Source: an uncultured Candidatus Saccharibacteria bacterium (lineage in GTDB: Bacteria > Patescibacteriota > Saccharimonadia > Saccharimonadales > Saccharimonadaceae). Taken from it: a stretch of 9,903 nucleotides of DNA. Positions 4,691 through 9,903 of the stretch are shown one piece after another. Each line of letters starts with the position of its first letter. The first letter of the stretch is position 1. Below the pieces are notes generated by a model. The model made no database searches, was not told the DNA's origin, and saw nothing but the letters and a program-made list of their open reading frames with translations. The stretch spans positions 1-9,903 of the forward strand of contig CALKRO010000147.1 in the NCBI GenBank assembly GCA_937990205.1, given 5' to 3'. A program made the translations under genes and the position numbers.

Positions 4691-6682
4691 GATAGCGAAG
4701 CGAATTTCGGGATATTGGTCAAGTGACTCGATGAGGTGAGTGAGCGAGTCACGTTTTTTGGCTTTGACGATGATTTGCCAAGAATAGCCACTGGGGGTGT
4801 ATTCATGAAAGGAGGGTGTAGGCGCGGAAAGATAAACGTCGGGGAATTTTTTGAGTGTGTGATGTAAGCTCATGATCTTTTTAATGGCGAGATTTTCGGT
4901 TTTCTTAACAATGGAAATACGGAGTAGGTAGAAAAATGGCGGTAAATGGGAAATTTGGCGTTTTTTGAGGAGATAATCGGCAAACTTGGCGTAATCAAGA
5001 GATTTAGCGGCAAGAATAACCGGATGTTCGGGCTGAAAAGTTTGGAGGAAAACGTGATTAATATCAGTATGTCCGCGTCCGACGCGACCGATGACTTGGG
5101 TAATGAGCTGGAAGGTGCGTTCCTCGGCGGCGTAGTCGGGTAGGTTGAGGTTGGCATCAGCTTGGACGATGCCGACGGTGTTTAATAAGGGGAGATCGAG
5201 ACCCTTGGCGATAGTTTGGGTGCCAATAATAATATCAATAGCGCCGTTTTTGACGGCTTCAAAATTTTGGGTGAGCGAATCGGTGGTAGTATTGTCTGCG
5301 TCAAAGCGAGCAATGTGAGCAGATTTAAAGAGTTTTTTAAGTTCTGATTCGAGAAGCTTGGTGCCGAAACCTTTATGAATAAGGGAGCCGTGATGGCAGA
5401 CCGGACAAGTGGAAGGGACTGGTTCATGGTGGCCACAGGTATGACAAATTAGCTGATAGGAGTCACTATGAAGAGTGAGCGGAAGAAGACAGTTGGGACA
5501 GAGGACCTGATAGCCACAATGTTCGCAGATTGTGAGTGGGGCAGAGCCACGACGATTATGAAAAAGTAGAGTTTGCTTATGTTGTTTAAGATTGTTTTCG
5601 ATGTCTTGCAGCAGAGCATCGGAAAAATAGCGGTTACGTGTGAAAAGAGCGCGATCCTTTAGGTCGATGAGGCTAATTTTAGTTTGGCTGGTAATGGATT
5701 TAGCCTTTTCAGAGAGGGCGACGTAGGCGTGATTCTTTTGTGCTAAAAAATAATCTTCCACACGTGGGGTGGCGGTGCCGAGGAGACAATCAATTTTGAG
5801 GGTTTGAGCCATGAAGCTAGCGAGACGGAGCGCATGGTAGTGTGGTGAAGTATCTTGATAGAAACTAGGCTCATGGGCTTCATCGATAATAATGAGGCCA
5901 AGGTTTTTTAGAGGAGAAAAAAGAGCAGAGCGTGGGCCAATTATGACAAAAGGCGTGGACTGATCGGCTTCGTGGATGCGTTGCCAAATGAGGTGGCGTT
6001 CAGCTTCGGTGAGCTTAGAATGTAGAGAAATCACTTGAGTACCAAAATGCTCCTGAAAACGACCAACTAATTGTGGGGTGAGGGAAATTTCAGGAACGAG
6101 AAGAATCACGGATTTGTTTGAATTAAAAACTTGGCTAGTGAGCTCGAGGTAGATATTGGTCTTACCGGAACCGGTGATGCCGTGAAGGAGTTTGGTGTGA
6201 GTTTTGATTTTATGTAGTTCGGTGAGGGCTTGTTTTTGAGCGGGGTTGAGCGGGATTTGGTAGTGGGTAGTTGTGGCTGCGATAGGAGAGGTCATGTCTT
6301 GGATCGGATTAGAAGACTGGGGAATAAAAGTGGAGGCAGAAGATTTTTTGCGACGGTTTTTTTCAATGCCGAGAGGAAGAAAAAGATTGGCGGTTTTGGC
6401 GACTGGATTTAGATAGTAAGAGGAGAGCCAGGCGAGACTTTTTAGGAGATGATTAGGTAGGGGGATAGGGTGAACAATTTTATTAATCGATTTAATAATG
6501 AAATTTTGGTCGGTAGGAGCGGTGGTTTTTCGATAAATAATGCCAAGGGCGGTTTTCTTGCCGAGGGGGATAGAAACAATGGTACCTGGGGCAAGATTTT
6601 GGTCAAAAGAATAGGTGAGGAGACCATCAGAAAAGAGAGGGGATTTTTTGAAAGTAGTGGTGGAAATTACCTCATAGTACAT
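4670..6682 (-). CDS. priA: Primosomal protein N', replication restart helicase PriA
   Basis: An ATP-dependent 3'-5' helicase that recognises stalled forks and reloads the replisome. With the start at 6682 it has 670 residues (E. coli about 730). The N-terminal 3'BD-type DNA-binding region begins MYYEVISTTTFKKSPLFSDG. Helicase motifs: GITGSGKT (168-175, Walker A), DEAH (267-270), GTATPR (302-307), GTQTIAKGLDLP (487-498) and QVIGRVGRG (529-537). Eight cysteines between motifs (386, 389, 395, 398, 413, 416, 426, 429) form the two zinc sites diagnostic of PriA. The frame stays open up to an ATG at 6751, but that start would lie inside the divergent regulator gene and adds 23 hydrophobic residues not expected in the family. 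The ATG at 6682 sits 7 nt after a TAAAAT box without a Shine-Dalgarno. The protein is rich in Thr, Ser, Pro and His because its coding strand is C-rich. Confidence 0.96.
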   Translation of the reverse strand: MYYEVISTTTFKKSPLFSDGLLTYSFDQNLAPGTIVSIPLGKKTALGIIYRKTTAPTDQNFIIKSINKIVHPIPLPNHLLKSLAWLSSYYLNPVAKTANLFLPLGIEKNRRKKSSASTFIPQSSNPIQDMTSPIAATTTHYQIPLNPAQKQALTELHKIKTHTKLLHGITGSGKTNIYLELTSQVFNSNKSVILLVPEISLTPQLVGRFQEHFGTQVISLHSKLTEAERHLIWQRIHEADQSTPFVIIGPRSALFSPLKNLGLIIIDEAHEPSFYQDTSPHYHALRLASFMAQTLKIDCLLGTATPRVEDYFLAQKNHAYVALSEKAKSITSQTKISLIDLKDRALFTRNRYFSDALLQDIENNLKQHKQTLLFHNRRGSAPLTICEHCGYQVLCPNCLLPLTLHSDSYQLICHTCGHHEPVPSTCPVCHHGSLIHKGFGTKLLESELKKLFKSAHIARFDADNTTTDSLTQNFEAVKNGAIDIIIGTQTIAKGLDLPLLNTVGIVQADANLNLPDYAAEERTFQLITQVIGRVGRGHTDINHVFLQTFQPEHPVILAAKSLDYAKFADYLLKKRQISHLPPFFYLLRISIVKKTENLAIKKIMSLHHTLKKFPDVYLSAPTPSFHEYTPSGYSWQIIVKAKKRDSLTHLIESLDQYPEIRFAIDPPSLI

Positions 6683-6683
6683 C

Positions 6684-6712
6684 AAGTATATTTTAGCATT
6701 TATGATATACTT
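6684..6712. promoter_or_regulatory. 8+8-bp inverted repeat in the priA/recJ divergent control region
   Basis: AAGTATAT (6684-6691) and ATATACTT (6705-6712) are perfect reverse complements separated by 13 nt. Each arm contains a TATACT hexamer facing outward. The right one is the -10 of the regulator gene, and the left one overlaps the priA -10 region. The adjacent gene encodes a winged-helix DNA-binding protein, which makes an autoregulatory operator plausible but unproven. Confidence 0.5.
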
Positions 6713-6718
6713 TAAGAA
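6690..6718 (-). promoter_or_regulatory. priA promoter candidate, leaderless type
   Basis: On the - strand, TAAAAT at 6695-6690 stands 7 nt before the ATG at 6682, with TTCTTA at 6718-6713 as a poor -35 at 17 nt. A second hexamer, TATACT at 6690-6685, is only 2 nt from the ATG and would start transcription inside the gene, so TAAAAT is preferred. Either way there is no room for a ribosome binding site. Confidence 0.45.
6703..6711 (+). promoter_or_regulatory. Extended -10 promoter of the regulator-recJ unit
   Basis: TGA-TATACT at 6703-6711 is a TGn-extended -10 box; the -35 position (CAAGTA at 17 nt) is poor, as is common with extended -10 promoters. The leader of about 13 nt carries AAGGA (6718-6722) and GAGGT (6725-6729) before the ATG at 6732. 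Confidence 0.6.
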
Positions 6719-6731
6719 AGGAAAGAGGTAA

Positions 6732-7031
6732 ATGTTAGATGTTTTTATCACATCTCGGGTTCGCCGGAAGATTTTGGTAGTTTTTGCTAAATATCCGGAT
6801 TTTAAAGTTCACGTAAGGGGACTGGCGAAGTTGATTCACGAGGATGCGGGTAATATTCAAAGGGAACTAAAGAGGCTGGAAAAGGCGAATTTTTTGGTGA
6901 CTTCGAAAAAGGGTAACACGACTATTTATCAGACAAATAAACAATATCCAATATTGAAAGAATTGCAGACGATCGTGATTAAAAGTCAGCAAATGTCACC
7001 AAATCAAAAAGTAACGAAGACAATTCAATAA
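6732..7031 (+). CDS. Small winged-helix transcriptional regulator (ArsR/MarR-like fold)
   Basis: A 99-residue protein that is almost only a DNA-binding domain. Residues 7-20 (TSRVRRKILVVFAK) form the first helix, 28-37 (VRGLAKLIHE) the second, and 39-54 (AGNIQRELKRLEKANF) the recognition helix. Residues 56-66 (VTSKKGNTTIY) form the beta wing, followed by a C-terminal helix around YPILKELQTIVIK that could dimerise. This arrangement is common in small archaeal and CPR regulators and in the N-terminal part of some nucleotidyltransferase-linked antitoxins. No ligand-binding or metal-binding residues are evident. It is divergent from priA and ends 11 nt before recJ, with which it is probably cotranscribed. 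The inverted repeat just upstream is a candidate target. The regulated genes are inferred only from position. Confidence 0.8.
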   Translation: MLDVFITSRVRRKILVVFAKYPDFKVHVRGLAKLIHEDAGNIQRELKRLEKANFLVTSKKGNTTIYQTNKQYPILKELQTIVIKSQQMSPNQKVTKTIQ

Positions 7032-7042
7032 TTTTTTGAAGT

Positions 7043-8665
7043 ATGTCGAAGATTTTTGAGGAAATTCTAGCGAAAAGAGGGGTGTCGGAAGAATTTTTGC
7101 GGCCAAAATATAGTTTAGAACACGCAAAGAAGTTGCCAGATATTGAGGTAGCGGTAGCGCGAATTAAAGCGGCAGTAAACCAGGGCGAGACGGCGCTAGT
7201 TTATGGTGACTACGACGTGGATGGAGTAACCGCGAGTACGATTATGTGTGAGGCGCTGAAACTAGCGGGGGTGAAGCGGGTGGAAGTGATGCTACCGGAT
7301 CGTTTTATTGACGGTTATGGTATGAGTGAAAGATGCCTGGAAAGGGCCGTGGAATTGGGGGTGGGTTTGGTAGTGACGGTGGATTGCGGCAGTAATAACG
7401 CGGAAGTGATCAAAAAATTAGCTGAACACAAAATTGATACAATAGTGACCGACCATCATGAATTAATGAATGGTGTGCCAGAGCGAGCGTTTGCCGTGGT
7501 AAATCCGAAGCGATATGGGGAAGATGAGGCTGATTTAGAAAAGAGGGAACTACGAGAAATCTGTGGGGCGGGGGTGGCTTTTATGGTGATGCAGGCACTG
7601 GTACTCGAGGGGTTAATTCCGCAGAATCAGGAAAAATGGTATTTGGATCTAGTGTTGATTGGAACGATTTGTGATTCGATGGTGATGAATCAGATTAATC
7701 GGGAACTGGCATATTTTGGTTTGATTATCTTACAGAAGACTAAGCGTGTGGGACTTTTAGAATTGATGCGCGTGGCGGGTGTACAAAAAATTGACTCAGA
7801 GGCAATTGGCTTTCAAATTGGACCAAGGCTAAATGCGGGCGGGCGTATGGAGTCGGCAGAAATTTCATTAAAACTTTTGATGTCAAAAGAGCGAGCGGAG
7901 GCGGCGATGTTGGCGGAGGAGCTTAATCGATTGAACGGGGAGAGGCGCACGGCACAGCGAGCGGCATTGGAAGAGATTTTAGTTGACAATGAGCCAGTGA
8001 TTGTGGCGGCTGGCAACTGGCATGAAGGAGTGCTAGGGATTATTGCGGGAAGATTGGTGGAAAAATACCGTAGACCAGCCTTCGTTTTGGGGGAAACAGA
8101 GGGCATTTATAAGGGTTCGGGTCGGTCGTTCGGGGATTTTAATTTAGCGGAAGCAATTAAGGCAGTAAATGAGACCTTAATTGGAGGGGGTGGTCACGCG
8201 GCGGCTTGTGGGGTGAAGTTAAAAAAAGAAGATTTGGTGCGCTTCAAAGAGGCGGTGAATCAATATTATCGAAGTCTAAACTTAACTGAACAAGAAAAAT
8301 ATCTGGAGGTAACGGAAGATATTAAAGTAGATAATTTGGCGGAACTGGATGTGGATTTATATGAAGAAATGTCGATACTTCAACCATTTGGGCAGGGAAA
8401 CACGGAGCCAATTTTTGAGCTTTTGAATACAAAAATTAAGTTCGTAGAAACGCTCGGTGCGGAGAAGAAACACTTGAAGTTTACTCTGGAAAAAGACGGA
8501 AATTTGTTCAAGGCTTTGGTGTTTAATGCGCGGGAAGAATGGTTTAATTTAGATAAGGACGCTACTTATAATGCGCATATAAATTTAGTACTCAATGAGT
8601 GGAGAGGACGAAAAACCGTGGAAAGTCGATTGCTGCAAATTAAAAAAAGTGATAGCAGTGATTAG
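7043..8665 (+). CDS. recJ: Single-stranded-DNA-specific 5'-3' exonuclease RecJ
   Basis: A DHH-superfamily, metal-dependent exonuclease of recombination, mismatch and base-excision repair. At 540 residues it is of normal size. Motifs in order: YGDYDVDG (54-61, motif I), VDCGS (113-117), TDHHE (136-140, the DHH motif), GTICD (207-211) ending in the metal-binding Asp of motif IV, the linker around NAGGRMESAE (264-273), GSGRSF (358-363) and the DHHA1 motif GGGGHAAACG (381-390). A C-terminal OB-fold domain with PFGQGN (448-453) follows. The ATG comes two codons after an in-frame TGA, so the start is forced unless a later codon is used. Upstream there is only a poor GAAG and no proper Shine-Dalgarno, so translation may depend on coupling to the regulator gene, which ends 11 nt before. 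It shares the divergent region with priA, another fork-repair protein. Confidence 0.97.
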   Translation: MSKIFEEILAKRGVSEEFLRPKYSLEHAKKLPDIEVAVARIKAAVNQGETALVYGDYDVDGVTASTIMCEALKLAGVKRVEVMLPDRFIDGYGMSERCLERAVELGVGLVVTVDCGSNNAEVIKKLAEHKIDTIVTDHHELMNGVPERAFAVVNPKRYGEDEADLEKRELREICGAGVAFMVMQALVLEGLIPQNQEKWYLDLVLIGTICDSMVMNQINRELAYFGLIILQKTKRVGLLELMRVAGVQKIDSEAIGFQIGPRLNAGGRMESAEISLKLLMSKERAEAAMLAEELNRLNGERRTAQRAALEEILVDNEPVIVAAGNWHEGVLGIIAGRLVEKYRRPAFVLGETEGIYKGSGRSFGDFNLAEAIKAVNETLIGGGGHAAACGVKLKKEDLVRFKEAVNQYYRSLNLTEQEKYLEVTEDIKVDNLAELDVDLYEEMSILQPFGQGNTEPIFELLNTKIKFVETLGAEKKHLKFTLEKDGNLFKALVFNAREEWFNLDKDATYNAHINLVLNEWRGRKTVESRLLQIKKSDSSD

Positions 8666-8668
8666 ATA

Positions 8669-8697
8669 TTGAAAAATCTGCGGCTCTCTGGTATAAT
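8669..8697 (+). promoter_or_regulatory. Strong rpsU promoter, leaderless type
   Basis: TTGAAA (8669-8674), a 17-nt spacer and TATAAT (8692-8697) preceded by TGG form a near-consensus extended promoter, the best in the window. The ATG of rpsU is 8 nt after the -10 box, so the leader is predicted to be about 0-3 nt. The promoter starts 3 nt after the recJ stop. Confidence 0.85.
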
Positions 8698-8705
8698 CCT
8701 GCTAT

Positions 8706-8924
8706 ATGTCAATAAAAGTAACTAGAAAAGACCAGGGTGAGGCTAACGAGAATATTATTCGTCGTTTTAATCGTAAGGTTTTACAGAGTGGAATTATGCC
8801 ACTAGCAAAATCACAATTACGTTTCTCTAAGCCTATTTCCAAGAGAGAGCGTCGTCGTAAGGCAATTTTGCGTGAAATCCGCAAAGCAGAAAAAACCGAA
8901 CGAATTAAACTTGGCTTAAAATAA
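8706..8924 (+). CDS. rpsU: Small ribosomal subunit protein bS21
   Basis: A 72-residue basic protein that binds the 30S platform near the anti-Shine-Dalgarno end of 16S rRNA. It starts MSIKVTRKDQGEANENIIRRFNRKV and has the conserved central helix (IRRFNRKVLQSGIM), then the FSKPISKRERRRKA segment and a lysine/arginine-rich tail (AILREIRKAEKTERIKLGLK). Length and charge pattern match the family. It is a monocistronic unit, with its own near-consensus promoter upstream and an intrinsic terminator 3 nt after the stop codon. There is no Shine-Dalgarno before the ATG, which is 8 nt from the -10 box. A leaderless message is notable for a protein that sits next to the Shine-Dalgarno duplex site on the ribosome. 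Confidence 0.94.
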   Translation: MSIKVTRKDQGEANENIIRRFNRKVLQSGIMPLAKSQLRFSKPISKRERRRKAILREIRKAEKTERIKLGLK

Positions 8925-8926
8925 CT

Positions 8927-8953
8927 AAAAACCCTCGCAGATGAGGGTTTTTT
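8927..8953 (+). terminator. Intrinsic terminator after rpsU
   Basis: AAAAACCCTC (8927-8936) pairs with GAGGGTTTTT (8943-8952) around a six-base GCAGAT loop, ending in a run of six T. The CCCTC/GAGGG core is the same as in the terminator at 2585-2608. The A-tract and T-tract pair, so it could also work on the other strand. Confidence 0.92.
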
Positions 8954-8965
8954 GATGCTGGTTGG

Positions 8966-8974
8966 TGCTATACT
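8966..8974 (+). promoter_or_regulatory. Extended -10 promoter of the adenylate kinase pair
   Basis: TGC-TATACT at 8966-8974 is a TGn-extended -10; the -35 position falls in the rpsU terminator (GGTTTT) and is poor. The preferred ATG at 8982 is 7 nt downstream, so the first adk message is predicted to be leaderless. Confidence 0.6.
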
Positions 8975-8981
8975 TAAAATG

Positions 8982-9512
8982 ATGAATATAATTTTTTTAG
9001 GCGGGCCGGGAAGCGGCAAAAGTACTTTAGGTAAAAGATTAGCGGAAGAGCTAGGCTGGGAATGGATTTCCGGTGGAGCGATTCTCAGGGAAAGTAAAGA
9101 GCCGTGGGTGCAAGAAAAATTGGCGACGGCACAATTATTTGATGATCATATGGTCTCGAATTTGATTTTTTCAAGATTAGAAACCGCGGAAAATGCAATT
9201 ATTGATGGTTATCCGAGGACGGCGAATCAGGTGGAAATTTTATTGTCGCGGGGGATAAAAATTGACTACATGATTGAAGTGGATGTGCCAAAAACAGAGG
9301 TGGAAAAGCGCATCGCTTTAAGAGGACGTGAACAAGATTCGCCGGAAATTTTTGAGGAACGCTGGAAAATTTACCAAGATAACAGAGGAAAAATTATCGC
9401 ACCACTACTCGGAAGCGGAGTAGGTTTTTTGGTGCTTGATGGAGTGGGAACACCGGAAGAAGTCTATGAGAGGGCACTCTCAATGATGAAAAACGAAGTA
9501 ATAAGGAAATAA
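8982..9512 (+). CDS. adk: Adenylate kinase-family nucleoside monophosphate kinase, short-LID type
   Basis: It transfers phosphate between ATP and a nucleoside monophosphate, normally AMP. From the ATG at 8982 it has 176 residues. It shows the P-loop GGPGSGKST (7-15), an NMP-binding segment SGGAILRE (30-37, usually STGDMLR) with the arginine kept, and IDGYPRT (74-80) with the DGxPR arginine R79. The LID is short, around LRGREQD (113-119), in place of the usual zinc-type or long LID. A TTG at 8952 would add ten residues, but it overlaps the rpsU terminator and precedes the -10 box, so it is rejected. An ATG directly before, at 8979, is an alternative only 4 nt from the -10. The gene is first in a unit with a second paralog 16 nt downstream. 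The Asp usually found in STGD is missing, so substrate preference could differ from AMP. Confidence 0.9.
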   Translation: MNIIFLGGPGSGKSTLGKRLAEELGWEWISGGAILRESKEPWVQEKLATAQLFDDHMVSNLIFSRLETAENAIIDGYPRTANQVEILLSRGIKIDYMIEVDVPKTEVEKRIALRGREQDSPEIFEERWKIYQDNRGKIIAPLLGSGVGFLVLDGVGTPEEVYERALSMMKNEVIRK

Positions 9513-9528
9513 AGAGAGGCACGCAAGA

Positions 9529-9903
9529 ATGATTATGGTTTACGGTCCGGCGGGGGCGGGAAAATCGACGCAGGGGAGAATGTTGGCGGCGGAACTGGGG
9601 CGAACTTGGCTTTCGGCTGGGCAATTAATCCGTGATTCGAAGCGTTTTGAAGAATATACGCAGACGGGGGCGATGATTCCAGAAGAACTTTTGGTGGCGC
9701 TTTTGACAGAGAATATGTACAAGGAGCTTAACTCTGGGAAAAATGTGGTATTCGATGGTCAACCGGGAAGTATCCAGCAGGTAGACATGTTGGAAAAAAC
9801 CGGAATTTTTCAAGAGGTAGAGTTCGTGGTGGATATCCGAGTGGATGAGGAGGAACTCTATCATAGATTGAGTTTAAGAGGTCGGGAAGATGATAATCTG
9901 GCG
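9529..9903 (+). CDS. Second adenylate kinase-like paralog, cut by the window end
   Basis: The first 125 residues of a P-loop kinase of the same family as its neighbour; the frame is open to the last base. It has the Walker A motif GPAGAGKST (6-14), the NMP-binding region LSAGQLIRDS (28-37), GAMIPEELL (47-55) in place of the usual G-x-LVPDE motif, and RGREDD (117-122) at the start of a short LID. The DGFPR motif reads DGQPG (76-80), so the arginine that contacts the NMP phosphate is lost. GAGAGG (9514-9519) stands 9 nt before the ATG, and the gap to the upstream gene is 16 nt, so it is cotranscribed. ATP binding is likely kept. It may have another substrate, weak activity, or a partner role with the first copy. 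Confidence 0.85.
   Translation, partial: MIMVYGPAGAGKSTQGRMLAAELGRTWLSAGQLIRDSKRFEEYTQTGAMIPEELLVALLTENMYKELNSGKNVVFDGQPGSIQQVDMLEKTGIFQEVEFVVDIRVDEEELYHRLSLRGREDDNLA

Noticed and set aside
6683..6751. Upstream ATG for priA at 6751
   Set aside because: It would add 23 residues not expected in the family, overlap the start of the divergent regulator gene, and put the promoter inside that gene. The ATG at 6682 matches the usual N-terminus.
8952..8981. TTG start at 8952 for the first adenylate kinase
   Set aside because: It lies in the rpsU terminator T-run and upstream of the -10 box; the P-loop normally begins within the first ten residues, as it does from the ATG at 8982.
1..9903. Mobile element, prophage or defence system
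   Set aside because: No transposase, integrase, phage or defence-family protein is encoded. The genes are core functions with uniform composition, apart from the small repeats noted in the def-priA gap.

Overview
The window looks like a chromosomal segment of a small-genome member of the Patescibacteria (CPR), most likely a Candidatus Saccharibacteria (TM7) relative. The reasons are a SUF-type iron-sulfur operon with SufU, a small protein resembling the CPR-typical DUF5663 family, shortened housekeeping enzymes (266-residue Fmt, short-LID adenylate kinases in tandem), and very compact promoters. The lineage is inferred from gene content and was not tested by a search. UGA is a normal stop (sufS and sufU end in TGA), so this is not one of the UGA-recoded CPR groups. 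The + strand is strongly G-rich over C whichever strand is coding, as expected of one replication arm.

Layout. (1) 1-2044, + strand: the C-terminus of a SufB/SufD-family scaffold, then sufS (cysteine desulfurase) and sufU (sulfur acceptor), i.e. the distal end of a suf operon. (2) 2083-2608, + strand: a single-gene unit for a 141-residue DUF5663-like protein, with its own promoter, a 9-bp dyad across that promoter, and an intrinsic terminator. (3) 4076-2661, - strand: def-fmt, which remove and add the N-formyl group of initiator methionine. (4) 4077-4669: about 590 bases without a convincing protein gene. It holds a candidate + strand structured RNA closed by a 22-bp helix, and degenerate 19-bp tandem repeats that run into the 3' end of priA. 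(5) 6682-4670, - strand: priA (replication restart helicase). It is divergent from (6) 6732-8665, + strand: a small winged-helix regulator followed by recJ (single-strand exonuclease). The two transcripts share a 49-bp control region with an 8+8-bp inverted repeat over the -10 boxes. (7) 8669-8953: rpsU (bS21) with a strong promoter and a terminator. (8) 8966-end: two adjacent adenylate-kinase-family genes, the second cut by the window edge.

How the parts fit. Most genes are core functions: Fe-S cluster assembly, protein N-terminus formylation and deformylation, replication restart and repair, translation, and nucleotide balance. A theme runs through the control regions. Four transcription units (def, priA, rpsU, the first adk) place the start codon only 7-8 nt after a -10 box and have no Shine-Dalgarno sequence, so they are predicted to be leaderless. 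The DUF5663-like gene and the regulator instead have about 20 nt between -10 and ATG with a Shine-Dalgarno. Internal operon genes mostly carry a Shine-Dalgarno; recJ is the exception.

The most unusual items are the orphan structured RNA in the def-priA gap, the priA-derived tandem repeats, the two promoter-overlapping dyads, the set of predicted leaderless transcripts, and the second adenylate-kinase paralog that has lost the arginine of the DGxPR motif.
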